A stretch of DNA of 38,057 bases from Candidatus Kaiserbacteria bacterium (GTDB lineage: Bacteria > Patescibacteriota > Minisyncoccia > Phycocordibacterales > UBA2100). Positions within the stretch are counted from its first letter, which is position 1. The number at the start of each line of letters is the position of its first letter. This document shows, piece after piece, positions 1-6,824 of this stretch. The position numbers were made by a program, and so were the translations under genes. The notes beneath the pieces are model-generated. The model had not been told where the DNA came from and made no database searches. It saw only the letters and a program-made list of their open reading frames with translations. Location of the stretch: positions 1 to 38,057 of the forward strand of contig JAHFMV010000011.1 of NCBI GenBank assembly GCA_023267655.1. Direction: 5' to 3'.

Positions 1-321
1 GGCAAGTATTCGACCCCTCCGTGCAAGAATGCCTGCAATTTGCTCCGGTGACTTGTGGAGCTTCAGTTCTTTCGTCATGAATCGCAGGAGTGCTCCACGG
101 ATCACACGGATGCTCTGCATCGCGTCGACACGCTTCATGCGCCTCCTTCGTCGTACTTCACGCACGTCGTATCCTTCCCGTCCTCCGTACTCGTTCACGT
201 GCCTGCCGAGTGAACTTTTGTCTTTGCCGATGGTCCGTGCAATCTCGCTGAGCGAATGACCTCTCCGCAACATCCGTGCAATGCATGACCAGTCGTCCTT
301 TCCAATGTGTGTATGTGCCAT
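1..321 (-). CDS. IS30-family transposase, N-terminal part (runs off window)
   Basis: The ORF track misses this gene because it has no stop inside the window. Reading the minus strand from the ATG at 321 gives 107 codons that stay open to base 1. The protein starts MAHTHIGKDDWSCIARMLRR and continues with a helix-turn-helix (GHSLSEIARTIGKDKSSLGRHV), a very basic stretch (REVRRRRRMKR) and KSPEQIAGIL. This is the order of the IS30 N-terminus: HTH_38, then the SPEQIAG motif before the DDE catalytic domain. The DDE domain would lie to the left of base 1. Whether the element is intact cannot be judged. The TR-like short ORFs over this region on the other frames are shadows. Confidence 0.8.
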   Translation of the reverse strand, partial: MAHTHIGKDDWSCIARMLRRGHSLSEIARTIGKDKSSLGRHVNEYGGREGYDVREVRRRRRMKRVDAMQSIRVIRGALLRFMTKELKLHKSPEQIAGILARRGRILA

Positions 322-349
322 TCCGGCACTGTGAATGCCTCTCTGGGGG

Positions 350-390
350 TTGCAATTAGCCTGCAAACCGAGTTGCAGTTAGCGTGCGAA
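350..390. repeat. Short direct repeat upstream of IS30 transposase (candidate element end)
   Basis: TTGCAATTAGCCTGCAAA (350-367) is repeated as TTGCAGTTAGCGTGCGAA (373-390), three mismatches, 23 bases apart. A third related string, TTGCAAATTGAC, follows at about 399-410. The cluster sits between the transposase start and the next gene, where an IS30 terminal inverted repeat and transposase-binding sites would be expected. The other end of the element is outside the window, so the boundary is not proven. Confidence 0.4.
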
Positions 391-435
391 TTCACCGCTT
401 GCAAATTGACGGGAGGAGAGTAGTGTGGTGCGAAT

Positions 436-1128
436 ATGAAAAACAAAGACGGGCTCTGGAAACTCAGCCCGAGCGGACTCCATCAGTACAACGAGTGCAA
501 GGCGTGTTTTTGGCTGCAAAATCATCATCGGAAAGCACCGATGTTTCCGCTTCTTTTAAACTCTGCAATGGACAGCATTCTGAAGCACCGCTACGACACA
601 TATCGTGCCACAGGCGAATTTCCGCCCGAAGCCACCGAACTCGCAAAAGAGGGAATTCGGCCTTTTGAAGATCTTGAGACACTGGAAGCGTGGCGTTCAA
701 AATCTTCCGCATTGCAGGTGGTAGATGAGACGGTAGGGTATGTTTTAAGCGGTAAGATTGACGATGTACTTGTCGAAGCCGACGGACGATTGATCCCTGC
801 GGACTATAAGTCGTCGGGCAATCCTCCGGGTGAAGACAAGCAAAAATACTATCGCGACCAACTAGCAGCCTACGGCCTTATGTTCACGAAACATGGCTAT
901 GAAGTGTCAGACCGTGCGTACCTTTTGCATTACTTTGTGAGCGACAAGACGAACCCTTCAATCGCTGTCGAATTCAAGGGACATGTCGATCGAGTCGACA
1001 TTGGCGCAATTGATATCGAAACAAAGCTTGCGGATATGGTGAAGCTTTTGAATGGACCGTATCCGGGCGCGATGATGGAGTGCGAAACGTGCGAATATCA
1101 AGAAGGGAGAGCTAATGCGCTAAAATAA
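436..1128 (+). CDS. Stand-alone Cas4-like PD-(D/E)XK nuclease with putative Fe-S cysteines
   Basis: 230 aa. The core reads SGKIDDVLV (D109/D110), then LIPADYKSSG (D123, K125) and RDQLAAYGLMF (Q142): the D...D-x-K...Q order of RecB/Cas4-type PD-(D/E)XK nucleases. Two cysteines near the N-terminus (C21, C24 in ECKACFWL) and two near the C-terminus (C216, C219 in CETCEY) bracket the core, as in Cas4/AddB-type nucleases where four cysteines hold an Fe-S cluster. The likely activity is DNA end processing. No cas genes or CRISPR array are in the window, so a CRISPR role is not supported. The ATG at 436 has GGAGGAG about 19 bases upstream, which is far for a ribosome site. A 42-codon gene follows after 2 bases. 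Confidence 0.72.
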   Translation: MKNKDGLWKLSPSGLHQYNECKACFWLQNHHRKAPMFPLLLNSAMDSILKHRYDTYRATGEFPPEATELAKEGIRPFEDLETLEAWRSKSSALQVVDETVGYVLSGKIDDVLVEADGRLIPADYKSSGNPPGEDKQKYYRDQLAAYGLMFTKHGYEVSDRAYLLHYFVSDKTNPSIAVEFKGHVDRVDIGAIDIETKLADMVKLLNGPYPGAMMECETCEYQEGRANALK

Positions 1129-1130
1129 GC

Positions 1131-1259
1131 ATGGACCCCGAAATCGCACGATTGATGACTGATCACGAAATCGAAGAGGAGACGGCCGAAAAGGCGCAGG
1201 AGTTGATTGACGAAGGGATTGACGAAGACGAAGCAATTGAGCTTGCCGAGGATTTATGA
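1131..1259 (+). CDS. Small acidic protein, 42 aa
   Basis: Too short for the ORF track. ATG at 1131, stop TGA at 1257-1259, two bases after the stop of the Cas4-like gene, so probably co-transcribed with it. The product is strongly acidic and helical (AQELIDEGIDEDEAIELAED), with no cysteine and no membrane segment. It is not recognised as a family member. The close spacing suggests it works with, or is regulated together with, the nuclease; a DNA-mimic or inhibitor role is only a guess. Confidence 0.5.
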   Translation: MDPEIARLMTDHEIEEETAEKAQELIDEGIDEDEAIELAEDL

Positions 1260-1316
1260 AAACAATCCATCCTCCACGAAGCATTTTCTGGTTAGCATAG
1301 AATTCGACGGGGGCGC

Positions 1317-1322
1317 TATACT
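1317..1322 (+). promoter_or_regulatory. -10 box TATACT, leaderless start
   Basis: TATACT is followed by exactly six bases (GTACCC) and then the ATG at 1329. Transcription would begin at or next to the start codon. No Shine-Dalgarno sequence is present. This is one of at least 13 starts in the window with the same geometry. Confidence 0.6.
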
Positions 1323-1328
1323 GTACCC

Positions 1329-1577
1329 ATGTTCGACAATCCGGAAATCAAGCGACTGCGGCAAGATATTGATGGGCTCTCCGAACAGATCGACAAATTG
1401 ATTGAGAAAGTGGAAGAGCAGCATGCCGATCTCATGAACAAACTCGACCTTATGGAAGAGAAGGTTGAACAGGAAACTGAAGAGCTGAGCGAAAAAATTC
1501 AGGAAGCCGCGGGAGCTATTGAATCAGAGCTTGAAGATGTGGTCGTGAAGTCGTTCGATGATGCGAAAACCGATTAG
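1329..1577 (+). CDS. Coiled-coil protein, 82 aa
   Basis: Almost the whole protein (about residues 8-60) is a charged heptad-type helix, for example IDKLIEKVEEQHADLMNKL and EEKVEQETEELSEKIQ. There is no signal peptide, membrane segment or catalytic motif. It is probably a soluble oligomerising helix; the function is unknown. The start is supported by a TATACT box six bases upstream. It is a single gene followed by a cluster of short palindromes at 1594-1679. Confidence 0.6.
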   Translation: MFDNPEIKRLRQDIDGLSEQIDKLIEKVEEQHADLMNKLDLMEEKVEQETEELSEKIQEAAGAIESELEDVVVKSFDDAKTD

Positions 1578-1593
1578 TTGCACTAGCCAAATG

Positions 1594-1679
1594 GCAAGGC
1601 GTCGCCTTGCTAGGTGCGAGAAAGGTTTAACCTTTTCCATGGCTCAACCGAGCGCCCTACAAGGTTCGACCTTGTAGGG
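1594..1679. repeat. Three consecutive AAGG-N5-CCTT palindromes
   Basis: Three short perfect palindromes follow each other: GCAAGGCGTCGCCTTGC (1594-1610), GAAAGGTTTAACCTTTTC (1620-1637) and CCCTACAAGGT-TCG-ACCTTGTAGGG (1655-1679). Each has AAGG, five bases, CCTT, although the outer bases differ. None is followed by a T run, so they are not ordinary terminators. The remaining stretch to 1784 shows no gene. Confidence 0.6.
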
Positions 1680-1799
1680 GCAAAAGAAGGGGCACGCCAA
1701 ACTCGAAATGCAAGAAGTAATTTCTTAGGGGGGTGAGCATATCCACATTGGTTTGCCTCCCTGTAGCCTTCATGGCAATACTGGGATACTATGCGGGGT

Positions 1800-2159
1800 A
1801 TGGAACTAGACAAACTCACACGAGGGTACCGCGCTCGGCTTCCTGAGCGTGTGGCGGTGCATATTGAGAGCACAGACGACGGGCTTTGGGCCAAAATTTC
1901 TACTCCTGATGGGAAGATTTCGGATTGTTATACTCAAGCGAACAGTTCTGCTGAATTATTGCTGATGATAAATGATGCCGTTCTTACGTACTTCGAAATT
2001 CCTGAAAATGGCAGGAAGGATGTTGGCTTTTACGTCCCACTTTCAGAACAGCATGTTCGTATTGAAGAAATGTTCAATCAATTTGTGTCAATGGAGAAAG
2101 AGATTGATCAGCGCGGTAGCAGCGAGGCGACTCTCACATTACAGGATTCGGTTTGCTAA
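1800..2159 (+). CDS. HicB-like antitoxin-type protein
   Basis: 119 aa from the ATG at 1800. A TACTAT box ends seven bases before it, which favours 1800 over the upstream in-frame ATG at 1791. The middle (DDGLWAKISTPDGKISDCYTQANSSAELLLMINDAV) resembles the partial RNase-H-like fold of HicB antitoxins, with a glycine turn, a strand, then a helix of the SAxELLxxIxxA type. Downstream, after 9 bases, lies a HicA-like gene, and antitoxin-toxin adjacency is typical of hicBA pairs. No separate DNA-binding tail is obvious at the C-terminus. The family call is by pattern only. Confidence 0.55.
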   Translation: MELDKLTRGYRARLPERVAVHIESTDDGLWAKISTPDGKISDCYTQANSSAELLLMINDAVLTYFEIPENGRKDVGFYVPLSEQHVRIEEMFNQFVSMEKEIDQRGSSEATLTLQDSVC

Positions 2160-2168
2160 ATTCAAGAT

Positions 2169-2435
2169 GTGGCTAAACCAAAAGGGGGAAAACCTAAACT
2201 CGCCGCGTGCACCCCAGACGATGTATTCGGTGCGATAAAGAAACTTGGCGGATTTCAAATCATCTTTGAGAGTGCCAAGCACAGCAAAATACGGCATCTT
2301 GCTTCGGGGTACGCGTTTATGATCCCCAGAACGTCTCCTGTAAATAAACACATGCTTCGTGATTTTGTTGAGAAATTTCTAGTCGAGAAATGTGGTCTTA
2401 CCGAGAAAGAAATATATAAGCATCTTTGGTGTTAG
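2169..2435 (+). CDS. HicA-like (YcfA) mRNA interferase-type protein
   Basis: 88 aa with a GTG start. TAAATT lies exactly six bases upstream, so the gene may also be expressed independently of the HicB-like gene. TPDDVFGAIKKLGGF, then SAKHSKIRHL and AFMIPRTSPVNK, then RDFVEKFL follow the HicA plan: helix, the strand with the key histidine (here KHSKIRH), the IPR loop, then a C-terminal helix. HicA proteins are small dsRBD-fold ribonucleases that cleave mRNA and are neutralised by HicB. The 88 aa length is slightly longer than typical for the family. The partner is the preceding gene. Confidence 0.6.
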   Translation: MAKPKGGKPKLAACTPDDVFGAIKKLGGFQIIFESAKHSKIRHLASGYAFMIPRTSPVNKHMLRDFVEKFLVEKCGLTEKEIYKHLWC

Positions 2436-2446
2436 AGTAAACAAAT

Positions 2447-2638
2447 ATGAAAAGTTTTTTCAAAATGATTTTTGGTGCTGCAGACTTGGATATGAAAGGT
2501 TCGAGTGCGTTTTCACGTTTCTTCCATGAAGCTTCTTCACGCGAAAAAAAGCAGGTATACATGGAAGTTGCTCGAAAAGCGAGTGCGGATCAGCGGAAAG
2601 TAATAGAAAGCGTTCGTCCCTTGCGAACGAGCAACTAA
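2447..2638 (+). CDS. Small hypothetical protein, 63 aa
   Basis: MKSFFKMIFGAADLDMKGSS... is followed by a basic amphipathic helix (REKKQVYMEVARKASADQRK). It starts 11 bases after the HicA-like stop, so it is probably co-transcribed with that pair. No membrane segment, cysteine or known motif is seen. I do not recognise the family. It could be a third component of the HicBA-like unit or an unrelated passenger. Confidence 0.5.
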   Translation: MKSFFKMIFGAADLDMKGSSAFSRFFHEASSREKKQVYMEVARKASADQRKVIESVRPLRTSN

Positions 2639-2639
2639 A

Positions 2640-2759
2640 TAATTAGGGGCAGGTACCGTTTGCTACCGTTTCCCCCTATTCCTAACAAACCGCGCAAAGA
2701 TGGCCGAATAGTGGCCTAAAAGCTAGGGGTCATCGGCGCAGCGGGGGCTAAAAGAGCGC
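2640..2759. other. Gene-free stretch with a GGGG/CCCC hairpin
   Basis: No gene is seen. AGGGGCAGGTACC (about 2645) can pair with the GCTACCGTTTCCCCCT stretch that follows, and TACCGTTT occurs twice. This may be a weak terminator for the 63-aa gene, but no T run follows. The promoter of the next gene (TATACT 2760-2765) closes the gap. Confidence 0.35.
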
Positions 2760-2771
2760 TATACTTCTCTC

Positions 2772-3335
2772 ATGGCAGATCTTGAACGCTTGTATCAAAA
2801 TCGCGGGACAGAAAAGGCGATGGAGATACTCGCGAAGGCTACAAAGCTTGCAAAAGACTCGCCCGATATCCATAAACTCGATTTGCAACGCGAGCTCGAC
2901 ATCGGCTACTCGGAATCCGTTATCGTCTTGGATTGGCTCGCGGATACCCATGAGATTGAAATGGGTATTTCCGAACATTTGATACGGCAAGGAAGGAAGT
3001 ACGCGCACAATCATCCGTTCCCGAGTCTGTCTGACATGACAGAAAAACTCGGCGTCGGTGAGACTCGGGCGCAGCTTGTCATGCAAGCACTCCAAAAGAG
3101 AGGCATCATTCGAATCAAACCTGATTTTGCATTCGAGAGGACAGGGAGGATGACATCGTTTGCTGGCTTTATCCGCCAACTGAAAGTAATCGGCAAGAAA
3201 TACGATGGTCGCTGCGAACCGTGGCTTTTGAAGCGCCTGATGTTTGTCGACCCGTTGACTGCTATGCGTCTCGCACAGTACGGCGAAGAGTTTTTGGGAT
3301 TCACGTGGAAAGAACGGTCACGGGAGTTGATGTAG
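2772..3335 (+). CDS. Tandem winged-helix DNA-binding protein, 187 aa
   Basis: TATACT at 2760-2765 plus six bases sets the start at 2772 (leaderless). Residues about 35-65 (HKLDLQRELDIGYSESVIVLDWL) resemble the FtsK-gamma type winged helix, in which a helix-turn-helix recognises duplex DNA. A second similar segment (LSDMTEKLGVGETRAQLVMQALQKRGIIR) lies at about 90-118. The C-terminal third (FIRQLKVIGKKYDGRCEPWLLKRLM) has no clear match. It is probably a DNA-binding regulator. There is no ATPase domain, so it is not FtsK itself. Confidence 0.5.
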   Translation: MADLERLYQNRGTEKAMEILAKATKLAKDSPDIHKLDLQRELDIGYSESVIVLDWLADTHEIEMGISEHLIRQGRKYAHNHPFPSLSDMTEKLGVGETRAQLVMQALQKRGIIRIKPDFAFERTGRMTSFAGFIRQLKVIGKKYDGRCEPWLLKRLMFVDPLTAMRLAQYGEEFLGFTWKERSRELM

Positions 3336-3418
3336 TGGCTTTAGGGAAGGCATTCGAGATAGGAGCTGTGCCGTTCATGTGCTTGTTCTTCATCCATATT
3401 TAGGCTAGATTTCAATGC

Positions 3419-3712
3419 ATGTTAAAGAATCTATCCATTTCGCTTCCCGTGGTTCTGTCTCAACACGGCAAGAAAGTCGTTGTGTATAGCCCTGCGTTAG
3501 ACATTTCTACTGCCGGTAAGAATCTGGCGGAAGCACGGAAAAGATTTGCGGAAATGGTGCCGCTCTTCATTGAAGAAATTGTCGAGGCAGGCACCGCTCA
3601 TGATGTGTTAACAGAGTTGGGTTGGAAAAAAGAAGCAAAGCAGAAATCGTGGTTGCCGCCAAAAGTGTTGAACACTGAGGCTATCGGCGTGAGGGTACCA
3701 GCTTTTGCGTAA
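3419..3712 (+). CDS. HicB-like antitoxin-type protein (second pair)
   Basis: 97 aa. VVLSQHGKKVVVYSPALDISTAGKNLAEARKRFAEMVPLFIEEI matches the HicB antitoxin fold: a strand, a D-STAG turn and a helix with regularly spaced Glu/Ala. The C-terminal part (GWKKEAKQKSWLPPKVL) is a short extension with no ribbon-helix-helix visible. TAGATT ends seven bases before the ATG. A HicA-like gene follows after 5 bases, making a second HicB-HicA pair 1.2 kb from the first. The two HicB-like proteins are not obviously recent duplicates. Confidence 0.65.
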   Translation: MLKNLSISLPVVLSQHGKKVVVYSPALDISTAGKNLAEARKRFAEMVPLFIEEIVEAGTAHDVLTELGWKKEAKQKSWLPPKVLNTEAIGVRVPAFA

Positions 3713-3717
3713 GGAAT

Positions 3718-3951
3718 ATGGGCCGCATTGGCTCAGTTCACTGGAAAGAATTTGAGCGGTTCTTATTTTCCGTCGGTTGTACGTTCAAGCGTGAAAAAGG
3801 AGATCATCGAGTCTATTGGAAAGAGGGTATCAAGCGACCCGTCATTGTCCCGCGTGATACAGAGCTTCCTCCGTTCATAATTTTGAACAATCTACGAGTG
3901 CTCGGTATTTCACGTGAACAGTATCTTGCGTTTATTAACAAAGGGAAATAA
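3718..3951 (+). CDS. HicA-like (YcfA) toxin-type protein (second pair)
   Basis: 77 aa. VHWKEFERFLFSVGCTF, then EKGDHRVYWKEG, then PVIVPRDTELPPFIILNNLRVLGISREQYL is a good HicA layout: helix, the GD/S-H-x-x-Y strand carrying the catalytic histidine, P-R-D/H after a strand, and a long C-terminal helix with the LRxxGIS signature. The predicted role is mRNA cleavage when not bound by the preceding HicB-like protein. The spacing of 5 bases indicates one transcript. The ORF faces the Xre gene on the minus strand. Confidence 0.75.
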   Translation: MGRIGSVHWKEFERFLFSVGCTFKREKGDHRVYWKEGIKRPVIVPRDTELPPFIILNNLRVLGISREQYLAFINKGK

Positions 3952-3978
3952 CGGGAAAAGGTGTCAGGAACCCCTTAG

Positions 3979-4182
3979 TTACTTCCTAAATTCTAAAATA
4001 TCGCCGGGCTGACAGTCCAGCGCTTTGCAAATTGCTTCGAGGGTAGAGAATCGAATTGCTTTCGCCTTCTCGTTTTTTAGGACGGAAATGTTGGCCATGG
4101 TGATGCCGACTTTTTCGGCGAGTTCGGTTACGCTCATTTTGCGCTTCGCCAACATAACGTCGATGTTAATGATGATAGCCAT
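3979..4182 (-). CDS. Xre/Cro-type helix-turn-helix regulator (YozG-like)
   Basis: 67 aa, essentially one HTH_3 domain: MSVTELAEKVGITMANISVLKNEKAKAIRFSTLEAICKALDCQPGDILEF. It lies 8 bases downstream of a DUF2975-type membrane protein in the same direction. This pairing of a tiny Cro-like regulator with a small membrane protein is common in bacteria (the YozG/DUF2975 arrangement). The regulator probably controls its own operon. The start at 4182 is the ATG in MAIIINIDVML. Confidence 0.85.
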   Translation of the reverse strand: MAIIINIDVMLAKRKMSVTELAEKVGITMANISVLKNEKAKAIRFSTLEAICKALDCQPGDILEFRK

Positions 4183-4190
4183 ACTAATTT

Positions 4191-4670
4191 TTATACAGTC
4201 AGGTCGTTTTCGGACTTTATATCAATTCCGTTCTGCCAGATTCTTTCATGCACTGTCGCATTGGCAGCAATGACTGCTGAGACAAAAATTACAAAAAGAC
4301 TCATTGCGACACCCCCCGCGATGTCATCGCCGGGCCTCGCTATAAATAGGTACGCCAGTGGCATTGCCGTCGCAACGACAATGACCATTGCGCAGTATTT
4401 TAAAGCCCGCAGAGATTTTACGGCACGCTCGGAAAATACCTCATTTCGCCGGATATAGCCCATGAGTACGAACGCTTGATAGGCACCCAAGAAAAAGAAA
4501 ATAGATGCTGAGTACGCATACAGCAAGAATGGGTCGTCGAAGTAAATCTGCGAGAAAGTGGCGTTTGCATTTACGCCCTCAACGGTTGGTTCCCAAAGCA
4601 GGAAGGCGAGAGCGCCGATACCGAGAGCCACGATGACTACCTGAAGAAATATGGTTGAGCCTCTTTTCAT
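4191..4670 (-). CDS. DUF2975-type four-helix membrane protein
   Basis: 159 aa with four hydrophobic segments at about residues 8-26 (FLQVVIVALGIGALAFLLW), 50-73, 92-112 and 120-140. This matches the DUF2975 family, whose members sit beside small Xre regulators as here. TATAAG on the minus strand (4678-4683) lies seven bases before the ATG. It is the first gene of a two-gene operon with 3979-4182. The function of the family is unknown; a membrane-associated control or stress role is an inference from context. Confidence 0.7.
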   Translation of the reverse strand: MKRGSTIFLQVVIVALGIGALAFLLWEPTVEGVNANATFSQIYFDDPFLLYAYSASIFFFLGAYQAFVLMGYIRRNEVFSERAVKSLRALKYCAMVIVVATAMPLAYLFIARPGDDIAGGVAMSLFVIFVSAVIAANATVHERIWQNGIDIKSENDLTV

Positions 4671-4779
4671 ACTGATGCTTATAAATTAAGTAATACGTGC
4701 ATCCTAATCTAGTGTATATCGTTTGTCAATATGTATTTATCGTTATTTGTGAGTAGAGAAAATCCGCTATACTACCCCT

Positions 4780-5376
4780 ATGCGGAAAATCATTACCACG
4801 ACATTTGTAACCATGGACGGCGTTATGCAAGCGCCGGGAGGTCCGGAGGAAGATACTTCAGGAGGTTTTGCATACGGCGGCTGGCAGATGCGGTGGCACG
4901 ACGACATAACGGGGAAGATTATTCAGGATTTCATGGCCATGCCGTTCGAGCTTCTTTTAGGAAGACGCACGTACGATATTTGGGCTGGCTTTTGGCCGAC
5001 GGCGACTGATCCGGAGTTTATCGCCAAGCCGTTCAACGCCACGCGCAAATATGTCGTCTCGCATACGCCGAAGGAACTTTCGTGGAATAATTCTGCGCTC
5101 ATTACCGGAGACGTAGTGGCGGAAATTAAAAAACTCAAAGAAATGGATGGTCCGGATTTGTGGGTGTGGGGGAGCGGCAATCTTATTCAAACACTGCTCA
5201 AAAATAATCTGATAGATCGGATGCATGTATGGACGCATCCGGTGACGCTCGGGAGCGGGAGGAAGTTATTTGCCGACGGCACGCAGCCGGCGACCTATAA
5301 ACTCGTTGACTCAAAAATCTCTACGACCGGAGTAATCTTTGCAACGTACGAGCCGGCGGGGCCGCTGAAGAACTAA
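4780..5376 (+). CDS. RibD C-terminal/dihydrofolate-reductase-like protein
   Basis: 198 aa. MRKIITTTFVTMDGVMQAPGG, LLLGRRTYDIWAGFWP, KYVVSHTPKEL, LWVWGSGNLIQTLLKNNLIDRMHVWTHPVTLGSGRKLF form the full RibD_C pattern: an N-terminal SxDG-type strand, the LGRxTY NADPH-site motif, the GSGxLxxxL motif and the PVxLGxGxxLF motif. These YyaP/YwjB-like proteins are NAD(P)H-dependent reductases of uncertain substrate and do not replace FolA with certainty. TATACT at 4768-4773 plus six bases gives a leaderless start. The gene converges with comF. Confidence 0.85.
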   Translation: MRKIITTTFVTMDGVMQAPGGPEEDTSGGFAYGGWQMRWHDDITGKIIQDFMAMPFELLLGRRTYDIWAGFWPTATDPEFIAKPFNATRKYVVSHTPKELSWNNSALITGDVVAEIKKLKEMDGPDLWVWGSGNLIQTLLKNNLIDRMHVWTHPVTLGSGRKLFADGTQPATYKLVDSKISTTGVIFATYEPAGPLKN

Positions 5377-5388
5377 AGATTGTCGCGA

Positions 5389-6030
5389 TCAGGCGTGCGC
5401 AAGGGCGAGGAGAGTCGATTCGCGTGCGAGAGGTTTCGCGGCTGCAGCGAGGGTTGCTCCCGTCGTTGTGACGTCGTCGATGAGGATGATGTGCGCATTT
5501 TCGGGCGCCTTCGCGAGAGCGAAGGCGCCGGCGACATTTTGCAAACGCTCGCTGCGCGAAAGGCGGGTTTGTTGCGGCGTCGCACGCGTGCGGGTGAGAG
5601 ATTTTGAATCAATGCTCGACACCGTGCCATCTTTAAATTCTTTCGGCAGATTTTGTAGTACTTTTTCCACTTGATTGAATCCGCGCTCGCGCAAGCGCGA
5701 CGAATGGAGGGGGACAGGCACGAGCACGACGCGTTTTGTCGAGAACGCTTTCAGGTTCGCGATTTCTTCGCGGAGATATTCTTCGAGAGCGCCCGCAAGC
5801 AGTCTCGCCGCATGACCCGATTTGTCATATTTGAGTGCTTTGATGAGATCTTCGACTGCTTGCGTCCGATACTGCATGAGCGTCGTGATTTGTACGCCGC
5901 ACATCTCGTGCTCGTGCGGCGAGACGGGGATGTCCTCGAGGGAATACTGATCGATGCGGACAATGCGCTCTTTGCGCGGCAGAATCGTATCGAGGACGCT
6001 TTGTATGAAAGAGGCAAAAGCGCGTAGCAT
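5389..6030 (-). CDS. comF: ComF family phosphoribosyltransferase-like protein
   Basis: 213 aa from the ATG at 6030; the track's longer form adds ten residues, MRAGTCQNTS. VVLVPVPLHSSRLRERGFNQVE and IILIDDVTTTGATL are the two ComFC hallmarks; the second is the PRPP-binding loop of type I phosphoribosyltransferases. LIKALKYDKS upstream is also typical of ComF. The N-terminal zinc-ribbon cysteines of classical ComFC are missing: only one cysteine (C in EMCGV) is present. The family links to DNA uptake, which fits the type IV pilus locus downstream. The gene is divergent from the pterin dehydratase, sharing a 14-base gap. Confidence 0.88.
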   Translation of the reverse strand: MLRAFASFIQSVLDTILPRKERIVRIDQYSLEDIPVSPHEHEMCGVQITTLMQYRTQAVEDLIKALKYDKSGHAARLLAGALEEYLREEIANLKAFSTKRVVLVPVPLHSSRLRERGFNQVEKVLQNLPKEFKDGTVSSIDSKSLTRTRATPQQTRLSRSERLQNVAGAFALAKAPENAHIILIDDVTTTGATLAAAAKPLARESTLLALAHA

Positions 6031-6044
6031 GCTAGTATTTTGGC

Positions 6045-6371
6045 ATGTCCCTGCTCGCAAAAAAGTGCGTGCCGTGCGAGGGCGGCACCATGCCGCTTAC
6101 CATCCAACAAGCGGAGGCGCTTATGAAAGAAATACGCGACTGGACACTCTCACGGGACGCGAAGAAAATCAGCAAAGAAATGAAATTCAAGGATTTTGCC
6201 GAGGCGCTTGCCTTCACCAACGCTGTGGGGAAGATCGCCGAAGCAGAAGGCCATCATCCTGACATTGCCCTCGCATGGGGGAAAGTCGGCATTACGCTCT
6301 CGACGCACTCAATTGGCGGACTTTCGGAAAACGATTTCATTGTGGCGACGAAAATCGATGAAATTTCCTAA
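6045..6371 (+). CDS. Pterin-4a-carbinolamine dehydratase-like protein
   Basis: 108 aa. WTLSRDAKKISKEMKFKDFAEALAFTNAVGKIAEAEGHHPDI and WGKVGITLSTHSIGGLSENDF cover the whole PCD/DCoH fold, including the E-GHHP-D active-site signature and the late T-H-x2-GGL-D/E motif. The usual reaction is dehydration of 4a-hydroxytetrahydrobiopterin. No aromatic amino acid hydroxylase is in the window, so a moonlighting or folate-related role is possible. TAGTAT at 6033-6038, six bases before the ATG, indicates a leaderless start in the gap shared with comF. Confidence 0.88.
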   Translation: MSLLAKKCVPCEGGTMPLTIQQAEALMKEIRDWTLSRDAKKISKEMKFKDFAEALAFTNAVGKIAEAEGHHPDIALAWGKVGITLSTHSIGGLSENDFIVATKIDEIS

Positions 6372-6391
6372 TTTTATGATACAATGTCGCC

Positions 6392-6580
6392 ATGACCAAC
6401 GCGCAACTCGACAAAAAGCTGGAATATATAATCGAACAGAAAATAGTTGAACTCTACGGCGATCCCGATGCCGGGCTTGATCTGAAAGAAAGTTTTGTCA
6501 AAGAGTTGCGCCGCCGCACGCGAAAGAAACAGAAAACAGTCCCGCTTTCAATGGTCTTAAAAAAGTATGGTCTCCGTTAG
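6392..6580 (+). CDS. RelB/antitoxin-like small protein
   Basis: 62 aa: mostly helical and charged (LDKKLEYIIEQKIVELYGDPDAGLDLKESFVKELRRR), ending VPLSMVLKKYGLR. It overlaps the RelE/ParE-like gene by 14 bases, the usual coupling of antitoxin and toxin. The sequence alone does not show a ribbon-helix-helix, so the antitoxin call depends on position and size. TACAAT at 6380-6385 plus six bases gives a leaderless ATG at 6392. Confidence 0.65.
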   Translation: MTNAQLDKKLEYIIEQKIVELYGDPDAGLDLKESFVKELRRRTRKKQKTVPLSMVLKKYGLR

Positions 6581-6818
6581 ATGGAGTGTGGATGCCGTAC
6601 GTGACCTTGAAGATATAGAGGAAATGACTTCGCGTCGCATTGTCGAGAAGACGCAGTGGCTCGAGGAAAATTTTAGCACAATCAGTCCGGAGCGACTGCG
6701 GCGGGATTTCAAGAACTCTTACAAACTCCGCATTGGTGATTATCGTGTTATATATTCCGTTCGCAGTGACGTCATAGTGATCGAAAAAGTTGGTCACCGA
6801 CGGGACGTGTACAAATAG
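6567..6818 (+). CDS. RelE/ParE-family toxin-like protein
   Basis: 83 aa. VRWSVDAVRDLEDIEEMTSRRIVEKTQWL, RRDFKNSYKLRIGDYRVIYSVRSDVIVIEKVGHRRDVYK is a clear RelE/ParE fold: an N-terminal helical hairpin, then the YKLRIGDYRVIY strand pair and the late GHRxDVY motif. RelE members cut mRNA on the ribosome; ParE members inhibit gyrase. The conserved C-terminal H-R-x-D-V-Y fits RelE better. Overlapped by the preceding antitoxin-like gene; a winged-helix gene starts 7 bases downstream. Confidence 0.88.
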   Translation: MVSVRWSVDAVRDLEDIEEMTSRRIVEKTQWLEENFSTISPERLRRDFKNSYKLRIGDYRVIYSVRSDVIVIEKVGHRRDVYK

Positions 6819-6824
6819 CTATCT

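Noticed and set aside
1610-1894. 94-aa minus-strand ORF
   Set aside because: Reads through the palindrome cluster and the HicB-like gene start; no domain seen.
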